From positions 124,001-188,000 of the forward strand of contig NZ_PCNZ01000001.1 of NCBI RefSeq assembly GCF_002975175.1: a stretch of 64,000 nucleotides of DNA, read 5' to 3'. This DNA comes from Bacillus sp. MYb209. GTDB taxonomy: Bacteria; Bacillota; Bacilli; Bacillales; Bacillaceae_G. The notes under the pieces were generated by a model. It had not been told where the DNA came from, did not search any database, and was given only the letters and a program-made list of their open reading frames with translations. The position numbers and the translations under genes were made by a program. Of the stretch, positions 28,438-38,048 are shown piece by piece. The first letter of the stretch is position 1, and each line of letters starts with the position of its first letter.

Positions 28438-29239
28438 ATGCGTATTAGTACGAATGTTTTGAGTATGAATGCTAGGCAGTCGTTGTATGAGAATGAGAAA
28501 CGTATGAATGTTGCGATGGAGCATTTGGCGACTGGTAAGAAGTTGAATGATGCTTCTGATAATCCGGCGAACATTGCAATTGTAACTCGTATGCATGCGA
28601 GGGCAAGCGGTATGCGTGTTGCGATTCGTAATAATGAAGATGCGATATCAATGCTTCGTACAGCAGAAGCTGCCCTTCAAACTGTTACGAATATTTTGCA
28701 GCGCATGCGTGATTTAGCTGTTCAATCTGCGAACGGTACAAATTCAAATAAAAACCGTGATTCACTGAATAAAGAGTTTCAATCTTTAACAGAGCAAATT
28801 GGCTATATTGGTGAGACGACTGAATTTAACGATTTATCCATATTTGACGGTCAAAACCGTCCTGTTACGTTAGATGATATCGGTCATACAGTAGATATCA
28901 CGAAACATATTTCCCCTTCCCCTACACAACATGACATAAAGATTTCAACTGAGCAAGAAGCAAGAGTAGCGATTCGTAAAATTGAAGAAGCTTTGCAAAA
29001 TGTATCACTTCATCGTGCTGATCTCGGCTCTATGATCAATCGTTTACAATTTAATATAGAAAACTTAAATAGCCAAAGCATGGCATTAACAGATGCTGCT
29101 TCTCGAATTGAAGATGCGGATATGGCGCAAGAGATGAGCGATCTTTTTAAAGTTTAAGTTATTAACTGAAGTTGCACTTAGTATGGTTTCACAGGCGGAT
29201 CAAATTCCGCAAATGGTTTCTAAGCTACTACAATCGTAA
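28438..29239 (+). pseudogene. second flagellin, frameshifted near its C-terminus
   Basis: The frame gives a shorter flagellin with intact N-terminal domains (MRISTNVLSMNARQSLYENE) but stops after EMSDLFKV at 29157. Read with one base skipped near 29146-29151 (TTTTTAAAG), it continues KFKLLTEVALSMVSQADQIP and ends QMVSKLLQS at 29239, the normal flagellin terminus. The lost 28 or so residues form the D0 helix needed for assembly. AAGGAG precedes the start. It could also be an assembly error. Confidence 0.85.
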
Positions 29240-29271
29240 ATATACCTTCATATTTATTGGAATGATTCATA

Positions 29272-29322
29272 AAAAAGTAAAAGGGAGATACATAGCGTTT
29301 ATGTATCTCCCCTTTTACTTTT
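29272..29322. terminator. strong bidirectional terminator
   Basis: A stem of about 21 bp (AAAGTAAAAGGG-GATACATA against its complement) between the flagellin and mrp. Confidence 0.9.
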
Positions 29323-29330
29323 ACACTAGT

Positions 29331-30380
29331 TTATTCATTATAAATAATATCCTCCGCTAAAGACGTAAAAATCTCCCCAACGAGCGAATCTTCATCATAC
29401 ACACATGAACCATTATTTTCTTCACGTTTTACAAACGGTATTTGGGCGATCACTTCTGTTTGCAGTTGTTCTGCTAACATTTCACCACCGCCTTTTCCGA
29501 AGAGATAGTTTCTTGAACCATCTTGTTCTTCGTAATATGCCATATTTTCAACGATACCTAAAATATCGTGTTTCGTATGTTTGGCCATTACTCCTACTCT
29601 AGATGCGACAAACGAAGCTACATTATGAGGCGTTGTAACGATAATTTCCTTCGCTTGTGGAATCATCGCAGCAACATCTATCGCAACGTCCCCTGTTCCA
29701 GGTGGTAAGTCAAGAAGAAGATAGTCTAGTTCTCCCCAGTGCGTGTTCGCGAGGAAGTTTTGAATCCATTTGTTTAACATTGGTCCGCGCCACATTACTG
29801 GGTTATTCCCTTCTGTGAAGAATCCCATCGACATAATTTTAACACCATGACTTACGACTGGAATTGCCGTTTGATCGATCATTGTTGGTTTTTCATTCGT
29901 TTCCATCATTGCTGGAATACTGAACCCATATATATCTGCATCTAAAATCCCAACCTTTTTACCCATACGCGCTAACGCAGTAGCAAGGTTAATTGTCACA
30001 GTTGATTTTCCGACTCCTCCTTTGCCGCTCGTTACTGTAATAAAACGTACACCTGAATCAGGTCGCAGCATACTAGGCATGCCTGTTTCTGTTCTAGCCT
30101 CTTTCTTTAAAGAGGCTGTTAATGCTGCTCGTTCTTCCGGTGTCATCGAGCCGAATGTTAAAGAAACTTTTGATGCCCCAATGTTTCGAAGTGAGTCTTC
30201 AATATCTTGTTGAATTTTCGCCTTTAACGGACAACCTTGTATCGTTAAAACTACTTCTAGCCCAACTTCTGTACCATCAATTTTTATATTTCTAACCATG
30301 TTTAATTCCACAATACTTTTGTGTAACTCTGGATCTTCTACATGGCTTAAAGCATTCATAATTTGTTCGTGAGTAATCAT
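29331..30380 (-). CDS. mrp: Mrp/ApbC-type P-loop iron-sulfur carrier
   Basis: About 349 residues: an N-terminal MIP18/DUF59 domain (ALSHVEDPELHKSIVELNMV) and a ParA-like ATPase with GKGGVGKST near residue 117. The CxxC of some Mrp proteins is not obvious. Homologue of B. subtilis SalA. Start 30380 follows AAGGAATG; a longer start would overlap moaC by four bases. Last gene of the Mo-cofactor operon; formate dehydrogenase needs Fe-S clusters. Confidence 0.88.
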   Translation of the reverse strand: MITHEQIMNALSHVEDPELHKSIVELNMVRNIKIDGTEVGLEVVLTIQGCPLKAKIQQDIEDSLRNIGASKVSLTFGSMTPEERAALTASLKKEARTETGMPSMLRPDSGVRFITVTSGKGGVGKSTVTINLATALARMGKKVGILDADIYGFSIPAMMETNEKPTMIDQTAIPVVSHGVKIMSMGFFTEGNNPVMWRGPMLNKWIQNFLANTHWGELDYLLLDLPPGTGDVAIDVAAMIPQAKEIIVTTPHNVASFVASRVGVMAKHTKHDILGIVENMAYYEEQDGSRNYLFGKGGGEMLAEQLQTEVIAQIPFVKREENNGSCVYDEDSLVGEIFTSLAEDIIYNE

Positions 30381-30403
30381 AAAACTCATTCCTTCCATTA
30401 TAA

Positions 30404-30892
30404 TCATTTCACTTTATGAAAAAAGTCTCCGCTTTTCCCACCCGTTTTTTGCACTAAATACGTTTCTTTCATGACCATCGTTTTATCAACAGCTTTACAC
30501 ATATCGTAAAAAGTAAGAGCTGCGATTGATACGGCAGTTAATGCTTCCATTTCTACCCCTGTTTTCCCACTGCATGTTACTGTTGCTCTTATGATTAACT
30601 CATACCCATCACTTGTCTTTTCATAATGGAACGAAAAATCTGTTCCTTGTATTAATATCGGGTGACACATCGGAATAATATCGGATGTTTTTTTAGCACC
30701 GATAATCCCGGCAACTTGCGCCACTTGGAGCGGGTCACCTTTTTTCAATCCGCCACTTTGAATTGCCTCAAATAATTCATTTGATAAAGAAATTGTACTT
30801 TGCGCAACAGCTGTACGTGTTGAAATATCCTTTTGAGAAATATCAACCATTTTAGCTCTTCCCTCTTTGTTCCAGTGCGAAAACTCACTCAT
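30404..30892 (-). CDS. moaC: cyclic pyranopterin monophosphate synthase
   Basis: 162 residues with family motifs KTSDIIPMCHP, GKTGVEMEALTAVS and TFYDMCKAVDK. Converts the MoaA product to cPMP in the second half of the first step of molybdenum cofactor synthesis. GGGAGG precedes the ATG. Confidence 0.95.
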   Translation of the reverse strand: MSEFSHWNKEGRAKMVDISQKDISTRTAVAQSTISLSNELFEAIQSGGLKKGDPLQVAQVAGIIGAKKTSDIIPMCHPILIQGTDFSFHYEKTSDGYELIIRATVTCSGKTGVEMEALTAVSIAALTFYDMCKAVDKTMVMKETYLVQKTGGKSGDFFHKVK

Positions 30893-30940
30893 AATGATCC
30901 TCCCTAACGTATGAAAGATAAGATATTCAAATAGAAAGAA

Positions 30941-31177
30941 TTAACCTCCACTTACAGGCGGGATAAACGCCACGGTATCTCCAGCCTTTACAGTATTTTC
31001 GTCCGTTACAAATTCTTCGTTAATCGCTACCATAACTTTATGTAGCGTCTGTAATTGATACTTATCTTCCAGCCATTTTTTTAATTGCTGAACATTCATC
31101 TCTTGTTTTTCTATTATTACTAACCTCTCTGAGCCGACTTCTTCTCGTAAATTTGCGAACAGTAAAATTGTAATCAT
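30941..31177 (-). CDS. moaD: molybdopterin synthase small subunit
   Basis: About 78 residues with a ubiquitin-like fold ending VSGG; the terminal Gly-Gly is thiocarboxylated and donates sulfur. The start at 31177 (MITILLFANL) is just after the moaE stop; longer starts would extend into moaE. Partner of MoaE, activated by MoeB, both encoded here. Confidence 0.92.
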   Translation of the reverse strand: MITILLFANLREEVGSERLVIIEKQEMNVQQLKKWLEDKYQLQTLHKVMVAINEEFVTDENTVKAGDTVAFIPPVSGG

Positions 31178-31181
31178 TCTC

Positions 31182-31646
31182 TCATTCTTCTTTCTTTGGT
31201 TTTCCTTCTGGATATAGAGTATTTTCAAGTTGATCTCCAATCCACTTCGTCCCATCTTCCCAAAATTCTTTTTTCCAAATTGGGACGATTTTCTTTATAC
31301 GTTCAATTGCGTATTCATTCGCTTCATATGCCACTTTACGATGTGGTGACGATACTGCAATGACAACGGCAATATCCATTATTTCTAATCGCCCTACTCG
31401 GTGCGTGATTGCTATTTTTGCATCCGGCCACTGTTTCTTAATCTCTTCTCCAATTGCAGTAAGCTTTTTTACTGCCATCGGTTTATATGCTTCATACTCA
31501 AGATGTAACGTTCGTTTTCCTTTCGTTAATTCTCTAACCGTTCCAATAAAAGCTGTAATCGCTCCTGCTTCTCGTCTTACTACTTTATTCGTTACTTCTT
31601 CAACTACAATCGGAGTATCTACAATTTCAAATCGTGCTTGTCCCAT
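31182..31646 (-). CDS. moaE: molybdopterin synthase catalytic subunit
   Basis: About 154 residues with ITAFIGTVRE, HRVGRLEIMDIAVVIAVSSP and the catalytic Lys region PIWKKEFWEDGTKWIG. Inserts two sulfurs into cPMP together with MoaD. It overlaps the end of moeA; GGGAGAGG precedes its ATG. Confidence 0.95.
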   Translation of the reverse strand: MGQARFEIVDTPIVVEEVTNKVVRREAGAITAFIGTVRELTKGKRTLHLEYEAYKPMAVKKLTAIGEEIKKQWPDAKIAITHRVGRLEIMDIAVVIAVSSPHRKVAYEANEYAIERIKKIVPIWKKEFWEDGTKWIGDQLENTLYPEGKPKKEE

Positions 31647-32943
31647 CAAAACCTCTCCCTACTTTTCGGAATGCCCAAGGCCATTCACTACCTTCGTTAT
31701 CTTCTAATAAAAGAATGTCGACAAGCATTCCTTTCTTATATCCTCTCGTACCGCCTAGTAGTACGATAAAAATGTTTGATTCTGCTAATGAAGAAACGGA
31801 ACTAGATTTATCAAATCCTGATGGATAAGCGACTAGTTGGCCTTCGTTATACTGGAGCTTTGCTCGTACAAATCTTGTAAATGGATTCGGTTTTAGAAAA
31901 TCTTCTCCAAGTATTGCTTTTTCTCGTTTCACATGTGGTGTTTCACTAAACATATACGTACGAATGCTAGGTTTTACGAATAATTCAAAGCCTACGTAAC
32001 AAGCAGAAGGATTACCTGATAATCCGAATAATAATTTTCCTTTTAATTGCGCTACGGTCGTGACACTTCCTGGCCTCATTGCAACTTTATTGAAGAGAAC
32101 TGATGCACCTAACTTTTCATATATCGCTGGCAAATAATCGTAATCTCCGACCGAAACACCACCAGTTGTAATTAACATATCCACTTCACTTAACGCTTTT
32201 TTCACTGCTTCGTAGCACGTATTCAAATCGTCGCTAAACTTCCCGAAGTATTTTACTCTTCCACCCGCTCTTCTAATTTGAGACGCTATCATATACGTAT
32301 TACTATTTCGGATTTTCCCTGGTTGTAATAGTTCATCAACATGAAGAAGCTCACTTCCTGTCGCCAATAGTCCGATTACAGGCTTTTTCGCAACTGGCAC
32401 TTCACTGTAACCGAATGTAGCAAGAAGAGCCAAAATACCTGGATTAATGCAACAACCCCTTTTTGCGAGAACGGTTCCTTTACGTGCATCTTCACCTTGA
32501 AAGGATATATTGTCCCCTTCTTTAAATGAGCGTTTCACTTCCATATAGCTTTTTCCGATATTCTCGTATTGACGATGACGAGTCAGTTCTAGCATGACGA
32601 CCGCGTTACATCCTTTCGGAATTTGTGCCCCTGTCATAATTCGAACTGTTTGAAACGCTCCTACTTCTTTAGAGAATACGGAACCTGCTCCAATTTCACC
32701 GATTACTTCAAATACAATTGGATTCTCATGACTTGCCCATATCGTATCTTCTGCCCTAATAGCGAATCCATCATATGGCGAGCGATCAAAGGAAGGGACA
32801 TCGTGATCTGCTACTAAATCTTCTGCTAATGTACGCCCGTATGCTAATTCAAGTGGTACTAGTTCTTTTACACCACAATTAGCAAATCCCATTACTTTAC
32901 AGACAGCCTCTTCAACTGTAATCGGCACTCTTCTTTCCATCAT
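31627..32943 (-). CDS. moeA: molybdopterin molybdenumtransferase
   Basis: About 438 residues: SPYDGFAIRAED, TGAQIPKGCNAVVM, the MPT-binding TTGGVSVGDYD and the C-terminal barrel. Inserts molybdate into adenylated molybdopterin. The second of several near-adjacent starts (ATG 32943) is best spaced from AAAGGGA. Confidence 0.94.
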   Translation of the reverse strand: MMERRVPITVEEAVCKVMGFANCGVKELVPLELAYGRTLAEDLVADHDVPSFDRSPYDGFAIRAEDTIWASHENPIVFEVIGEIGAGSVFSKEVGAFQTVRIMTGAQIPKGCNAVVMLELTRHRQYENIGKSYMEVKRSFKEGDNISFQGEDARKGTVLAKRGCCINPGILALLATFGYSEVPVAKKPVIGLLATGSELLHVDELLQPGKIRNSNTYMIASQIRRAGGRVKYFGKFSDDLNTCYEAVKKALSEVDMLITTGGVSVGDYDYLPAIYEKLGASVLFNKVAMRPGSVTTVAQLKGKLLFGLSGNPSACYVGFELFVKPSIRTYMFSETPHVKREKAILGEDFLKPNPFTRFVRAKLQYNEGQLVAYPSGFDKSSSVSSLAESNIFIVLLGGTRGYKKGMLVDILLLEDNEGSEWPWAFRKVGRGFDGTSTI

Positions 32944-32959
32944 TACCAATCCCTTTCTA

Positions 32960-33976
32960 TTAGCCTAATAACCGATAATATAGTTGTTTCGCTTTTTGAA
33001 CTTCATTCGTTCCGTGAATAAATACACGACCATCTTGAAAAATGACGATGCGGTAATCTTCTAATTGGCAAGACAGCAAATATGGATTCCGCTCTATTTT
33101 TCCGTGTTTTTTTAATACTTTTTCTAAATCGTCAAAGTTGTAATGACTATTATGCGCCGGTCTAATTTGAACTGTATTTCTTCCGCATAAAACAGCTGTC
33201 TTCGTTTGGTTTTCGTAAGATAAATAAGGATAAGTTCTATTTGTTCCGCACGAAGGACAGTTTTCCGTTTTTATTTTTCCTAGTTTGATTGAGTGATGTT
33301 GATTACTCCATATATCAAACATTAAAAAAGTTTTTCTAATTGCTGCGTAATCTTCTACTAAAATTTTGAATGCTTCTGCTACTTGATAGGCAGCGACGAT
33401 TTGAACAGCTGGACTAATGATTCCAACTGTGTCACATGTCGCTCCTGTAACAGGAACACTTTTCAACACACAATGTAAGCACGGTGTTTTCTTCGGAATA
33501 ATTGTATAGCTCATGCCATAACCTCCGACACAAGAACCGTAAATCCAAGGAATGTTATATTTTTGTGATAAGTCATTGATTACGAATCGAATATCAAAAT
33601 TGTCTGTTGCATCAATGATGACATCGACATCTTCTAATAAAGCTTCCATATTATCCACTCTTGCATCCATCACAAGAGCTTGAATTTGTACTTCTGAATT
33701 AATTTGTTTTAACCGATCCTGTGCTGCAATTGCTTTTGGTAACTTTTCTATCGCATCTCGTTCAGCGTATAGTTGTTGCCGCTGTAAATTACTCCATTCT
33801 ACGTAATCACGATCAATAATCGTTAATTTCCCGATACCAGCACGTACAAAGCTTTCGGCACTTGCACTTCCTAATGCACCTGCCCCCACTATCAGCACAT
33901 GCTTATTTCTAATCTTCTCTTGTCCTTCTCTTCCAATAGGAGTGAACAACTGTTGCCGTGAATATCGCTCTATCAT
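32960..33976 (-). CDS. moeB: MoeB/ThiF-type adenylyltransferase
   Basis: 338 residues with the nucleotide motif VGAGALGSASAESFVRAGIG, zinc Cys pairs (CLHC and CPSC) and an extra C-terminal domain of about 90 residues. In this setting it should adenylate MoaD; a ThiF role in thiamine synthesis is the alternative. AAGGAAGG precedes the start. Confidence 0.88.
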   Translation of the reverse strand: MIERYSRQQLFTPIGREGQEKIRNKHVLIVGAGALGSASAESFVRAGIGKLTIIDRDYVEWSNLQRQQLYAERDAIEKLPKAIAAQDRLKQINSEVQIQALVMDARVDNMEALLEDVDVIIDATDNFDIRFVINDLSQKYNIPWIYGSCVGGYGMSYTIIPKKTPCLHCVLKSVPVTGATCDTVGIISPAVQIVAAYQVAEAFKILVEDYAAIRKTFLMFDIWSNQHHSIKLGKIKTENCPSCGTNRTYPYLSYENQTKTAVLCGRNTVQIRPAHNSHYNFDDLEKVLKKHGKIERNPYLLSCQLEDYRIVIFQDGRVFIHGTNEVQKAKQLYYRLLG

Positions 33977-34018
33977 GAGATAGCCTTCCTTTCATTTGAA
34001 AATGTGCTTCCTATTCGA

Positions 34019-34813
34019 TTATTTTTTCAATACATCTTTCTCGATAGCACTTTGTTTCTGATAACAAGAAAAATAAGCGAATCCAACAAATCCCGCTCCG
34101 CCAATTACATTTCCGATAAAGACAGGCACAAAGTTTTTCGCAAGATCCATCCACGTAAGATGCCCCGCAAAGATAACGGCTGAAATGACAAACATATTTG
34201 CTACTACTTGCTGAAATCCAATTACGACAAACGCCATAATCGGAATCCAAATTCCAACAATCTTTCCGATCAAATCGTTCGTTCCATAAGCTAACCAAAT
34301 CGCAAGGCAAACGAGCCAGTTACAACCAATTGCCAAAATTAACGTTCTTCCGAAAGATTCATGTAACTTATCTTGAGCTATCGCTATCGTTTTATTTAAA
34401 TACGCTCCCTCAGTAAGCCCGCCAAGATGACCGAAACAATACGCTACGAAAAGTGCACCTGCGAAATTAGTTAAAGTGACCCACGCCCAATTGTGTAACA
34501 CATGTTTCAATGAAATTTTCCGTGCATAAAGTGCCATGGCCATTGACATCATATTTCCCGTAATTAATTCTCCTCCTGCTAAAACAACAAGCATAAGTCC
34601 GATAGGAAAAACTGCTCCTCCTATAAAATTGACTAAACTTCCCCATTGCTCCGGTACATTACCTAGAACACGAATATTAAGTAAAAATCCTAACGAAATG
34701 AATGCTCCTCCTAAAAAGCCAAGAATAAGCATCGCGGATAGCGGTTGCCTTACCTTTTGAACACCGGATTCAATCACAAGTGCCGCGATTTGTTCCGGTT
34801 TATGAAATGCCAT
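34019..34813 (-). CDS. formate/nitrite channel (FNT family)
   Basis: About 264 residues with six helices and FNT signatures (GGAVFPIGLMLVVLAGGELI; GNMMSMAMALYA). Moves formate, nitrite or related small anions. Given the formate dehydrogenase upstream, formate is the likely cargo. Start 34813 follows GGAGG. A terminator-like hairpin lies only about 25 bases before this start. Confidence 0.9.
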   Translation of the reverse strand: MAFHKPEQIAALVIESGVQKVRQPLSAMLILGFLGGAFISLGFLLNIRVLGNVPEQWGSLVNFIGGAVFPIGLMLVVLAGGELITGNMMSMAMALYARKISLKHVLHNWAWVTLTNFAGALFVAYCFGHLGGLTEGAYLNKTIAIAQDKLHESFGRTLILAIGCNWLVCLAIWLAYGTNDLIGKIVGIWIPIMAFVVIGFQQVVANMFVISAVIFAGHLTWMDLAKNFVPVFIGNVIGGAGFVGFAYFSCYQKQSAIEKDVLKK

Positions 34814-34837
34814 AATCGATTCCTCCATTTTTCTAAT

Positions 34838-34892
34838 CAAAAAAAGCAGCTTCAAAAAACCTTAACATCGTAAGGATTTTTGAATGCTGCTT
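34838..34892 (-). terminator. terminator or attenuator in the FNT leader
   Basis: On the minus strand AAGCAGC...CCTTA pairs with TAAGG...GCTGCTT with one bulge, followed by TTTTTTT, about 25 bases before the FNT start. It may end the moaA transcript or attenuate the channel gene. Confidence 0.8.
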
Positions 34893-34952
34893 AATCTCTC
34901 TGCATATCTCTTACAGAAATATCAATCATCATTTTTACTATACTCATAGAAA

Positions 34953-34970
34953 GTGTACAAAACTTGCACA
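34953..34970. promoter_or_regulatory. inverted repeat upstream of FNT gene
   Basis: GTGTACAA-AAC-TTGCACA, an imperfect palindrome between moaA and the FNT hairpin. It is 7-spaced and does not match a canonical Fnr box. Possible operator. Confidence 0.35.
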
Positions 34971-35019
34971 TTTCCCATTATTTACTTTAACAAAGAGAGT
35001 CTACATTCATAGTAGTTTC

Positions 35020-36036
35020 TCAGCCACCGATATGCGACATTTCAATTTTCGGTATTGTTTTTTTATTCGTATCGCTTAACCGTTCATCTGAATAGCGATC
35101 TGAACGATTATTCCAAATGTCACGAATAATATCAGTAATTTCCTCATCCGTATATCCGGAGCGAAGTAATTCTTTAAGATCATTTCCTTTAGAAGCAAAC
35201 AAACATGTATACAATTTTCCTTCTGCGGAAATACGTGCTCTTGTACATGATGAGCAGAACGAATCTGTTACAGATGAAATAATTCCTATTTCTTCATCAC
35301 TACCGATATAACGATAACGTGTCGCAACTTCACCAGGATAATTCGCTTCCATTTTTTCAAGCGGCATAACTTTATGAATCATTTCTACTATTTCTTGCTT
35401 AGAAACTACTTCACCTAATTCCCAGCCGTTATAATTGCCGACATCCATATATTCAATGAATCGAAGGATATGCTTATTCTCTTTAAAGTACTCTGCCATC
35501 TGAACGATGTCTTGCTCATTTTTTCCTTTTTGCACAACCATGTTCATTTTAATTTTCATTCCGGCTTCCGCTGCAGCCTGTATTCCCACAAGAACAGTTT
35601 TCACTTTACTTCTATTCCCATTTAAATAAGAAAATCTCTCTTCATTTAAAGAATCTAAACTAACTGTCACACGAGATAAACCCGCCTTATATAAATCCGG
35701 AGCAAATTTTTTAAGTAATGATCCATTTGTCGTTAAACCAATATCCTCTACTCCGTCAATTTCGTTTAACCGTTGTATGAGTTCAGGTAGGTCTTTTCGA
35801 AGTAACGGCTCTCCCCCAGTAATACGTAACTTTCTTACACCTAAAGAAACGAAAATACGTGTAATCCTTTCAATTTCATCAAAAGATAAAATTTTATCAT
35901 TAGACAAAAAAGAATAATCACGACCAAATATTTCCTCCGGCATACAATATCGACAGCGAAAATTACAACGATCGGTAACAGAAATACGCAAGTCCTTTAA
36001 AGGACGATCCAATTTGTCTAATGTAACAGATTTCAT
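35020..36036 (-). CDS. moaA: GTP 3',8-cyclase
   Basis: 338 residues: radical-SAM cluster motif CNFRCRYC near residue 24, second Fe-S motif [18 protein letters not shown], and the C-terminal GG end. First step of molybdenum cofactor synthesis. It lies 20 bases after fdhD. Confidence 0.96.
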   Translation of the reverse strand: MKSVTLDKLDRPLKDLRISVTDRCNFRCRYCMPEEIFGRDYSFLSNDKILSFDEIERITRIFVSLGVRKLRITGGEPLLRKDLPELIQRLNEIDGVEDIGLTTNGSLLKKFAPDLYKAGLSRVTVSLDSLNEERFSYLNGNRSKVKTVLVGIQAAAEAGMKIKMNMVVQKGKNEQDIVQMAEYFKENKHILRFIEYMDVGNYNGWELGEVVSKQEIVEMIHKVMPLEKMEANYPGEVATRYRYIGSDEEIGIISSVTDSFCSSCTRARISAEGKLYTCLFASKGNDLKELLRSGYTDEEITDIIRDIWNNRSDRYSDERLSDTNKKTIPKIEMSHIGG

Positions 36037-36056
36037 ATTTATTGCCTCGTTTCTAC

Positions 36057-36854
36057 TTATTTTATATTTACAATCCGCTCTGGATGCGTATATACATTTA
36101 AAGATTTATTACGAATGAAGCCTATTGTAGTAATCCCTAACTGCTCCGCTAGCTCTAATGCTAATTCAGTTGGAGCTGATTTTGACAATATTACTTCACA
36201 GCCAATTTTCGCAACTTTCAATAGAATTTCAGAAGAGATACGTCCGCTAAAAACAATAATTTTATCACCAATCGAAATGTTATTTTTTAAACAATAGCCG
36301 TAAATTTTATCTAAAGCGTTATGTCTTCCTATATCCATGCGGCTTAAAATAATTCCACTCACATCACATAAAGCTGCGTTATGAACGCCGCCTGTATGTT
36401 GAAACGTAGACGCAGATTGCTGCATATCATTCATTAACCGAAAACAATCCTCGGCAGAGATCTTTACGCGAATATCATTCATTTCTTTCGCAGTCAGCGC
36501 ATCGTTTGCGAAAACAAATCCTTGCCTACTCATTCCACAGCAAGAAGTAATATAACGTTTGTTTTGCATGTCACGATAATAAGGATTGATTTTCGTCGTT
36601 TTTACATGTACATAGCCTTCTTTTTCTTGCACCCATATTTCATCAATATCTTCATACTTTCGGATAATGCCTTCCGAGGCTAAAAAGCCAATTACCATAT
36701 CTTCAATATACTCTGGAGTACTAACCATTGTAACAAATTCCTGGCCGTTAATTTTAACCGTAACAGGAAACTCTGTTACAATGCTGTCCTCTATATGTTT
36801 AAATTTCCCTTGCTCATATTTAAAAATTTCCCGTTCCACCTGAATCGATTTCAC
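36057..36854 (-). CDS. fdhD: formate dehydrogenase sulfurtransferase FdhD
   Basis: About 265 residues with [10 protein letters not shown] (the Cys pair that carries sulfur) and [17 protein letters not shown]. Sulfurates the Mo cofactor for FdhF. GTG 36854 is preferred because GAGAAGGA sits eight bases upstream; the ATG nine bases earlier has no room for a ribosome site. Confidence 0.92.
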   Translation of the reverse strand: MKSIQVEREIFKYEQGKFKHIEDSIVTEFPVTVKINGQEFVTMVSTPEYIEDMVIGFLASEGIIRKYEDIDEIWVQEKEGYVHVKTTKINPYYRDMQNKRYITSCCGMSRQGFVFANDALTAKEMNDIRVKISAEDCFRLMNDMQQSASTFQHTGGVHNAALCDVSGIILSRMDIGRHNALDKIYGYCLKNNISIGDKIIVFSGRISSEILLKVAKIGCEVILSKSAPTELALELAEQLGITTIGFIRNKSLNVYTHPERIVNIK

Positions 36855-36870
36855 GATGAGCATCCTTCTC

Positions 36871-37215
36871 TCACGTTATATTTTTATCAAAGACAAAAAC
36901 TGAAACTGCAATATCTTCATCTACTTTCATATCAGAAAACAGATGAACCAACTTCGCACCAACAAGTTCTTCTAAATGTTCATGAGGATTAGCCGCATAC
37001 ACTTCTTGAATCATTTTCGTTCGAGCCATATGAACCATTTCCGCACCATCCATAGTTCCCGAAATGAATTTCTCTGTAGGTGTCAAATTCCCATAAAGTG
37101 TAGCAATCGCCATGTTTTCAGTAAATACAGTATGAATTCGTTCCGGCCCTTTCCCGAACAACTCTTTTCGAAGCTTTCGGATCATATCATTAAATTCATG
37201 TACCATTTTTGACAT
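36871..37215 (-). CDS. DUF2294 domain protein
   Basis: 114 residues matching DUF2294: KGPERIHTVFTENMAIATLY and TPTEKFISGTMDGAEMVHMA. Found beside formate dehydrogenase genes in Bacillus. Function unknown. GGGGAGG precedes the ATG; 17 bases before fdhD. Confidence 0.85.
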   Translation of the reverse strand: MSKMVHEFNDMIRKLRKELFGKGPERIHTVFTENMAIATLYGNLTPTEKFISGTMDGAEMVHMARTKMIQEVYAANPHEHLEELVGAKLVHLFSDMKVDEDIAVSVFVFDKNIT

Positions 37216-37390
37216 ACTCTCATTCCTCCCCAGTTATTCCTTACTATCTTCTCAAATATTATTCCATCACAACTATTTTAACAAAATGACCATTTCGTCT
37301 AAACTATTTAATAATGAGACGAAATGGATCATCTTTTACAATTATCTCAAGTACGCAAGCAACATATGAAATACTATTATTGTTGCTTAT

Positions 37391-37873
37391 CTATTCTTCT
37401 TTTAATCCTTTACCCATACCTTTTAAGAAATGAAGACCAAATCCGATAGCACGATTAATATCTGGGTCTTTCAGTACTTTCATAAGGTCTAATATTCCTA
37501 CTTTTTTATTGCTTTGCAAATGCTGGCTTCCTTCATCCATACCTGTTAATACACTACCTACAAGCTTTTTCGTAAGTTCCGGATCAAGTTCTGTTAAAGC
37601 TCCTGCCGCGCCCATCATATTATTAATTAAATTTGTAACTGGTTCACGAGTGACTTGGCCTAGAACAATTTTTGCGATTGGTTCTTTCGCTTTCAGCATA
37701 GAATTTGCAGCTTCCAGCATCCCGATGTCATTTAATTCACCTACTATATTAAACATTTGATTTAAAGCATCTTCATTATTAGCTAGCAGTTCTTTTAAAT
37801 CTTCGAGTTTTTGTTGTTTGAGTTCTGCCTCAGTTAACTCCTGCTTTTGAATCGCTTGAATAGGTGCTGCCAT
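37391..37873 (-). CDS. DUF1641 domain protein (YrhD-like)
   Basis: 160 residues with the DUF1641 core (GMLEAANSMLKAKEPIAKIV and DINRAIGFGLHFLKGMGKGL). B. subtilis YrhD sits next to the formate dehydrogenase homologue YrhE in the same way. Probably a partner subunit or assembly factor. GGGAGG precedes the start. Confidence 0.88.
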   Translation of the reverse strand: MAAPIQAIQKQELTEAELKQQKLEDLKELLANNEDALNQMFNIVGELNDIGMLEAANSMLKAKEPIAKIVLGQVTREPVTNLINNMMGAAGALTELDPELTKKLVGSVLTGMDEGSQHLQSNKKVGILDLMKVLKDPDINRAIGFGLHFLKGMGKGLKEE

Positions 37874-37892
37874 ATTCTTTTCTCCTCCCTAG

Positions 37893-38048
37893 TTATCCCG
37901 CATTAACGGGCAGTAAGACCCCTACCTCAAAATTCAGCGAAAGCAAAGAAGTTAGGTGGGGGATCAACTGCCCGTAAAAGCCCGATTGGTTCAACTAATA
38001 ATCAGTGGGAGATAAAGAAAACCCCCACTGATTAAAGTTTCACTTTAT
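37893..38048 (-). repeat. bcr1-like repeat, copy B, inserted at the fdhF 3' end
   Basis: Blocks TTATCCCGCATTAACGGGCA, CCCGATTGGTTCAACTAATA and TTAAAGTTTCACTTTAT are the complement of copy A. Read on the minus strand it starts ATAAAGTGAAACTTTAA, which supplies the last codons and stop of fdhF. It separates fdhF from the DUF1641 gene. Confidence 0.8.

Noticed and set aside
34011-34310. 99-residue frame over the channel gene
   Set aside because: Shadow of the FNT gene in another frame, Cys/Trp-rich with no family likeness.
34953-34970. Fnr box before the formate/nitrite channel
   Set aside because: The palindrome has the wrong half-sites and a 7-base spacer; the canonical site is TGTGA-N6-TCACA.
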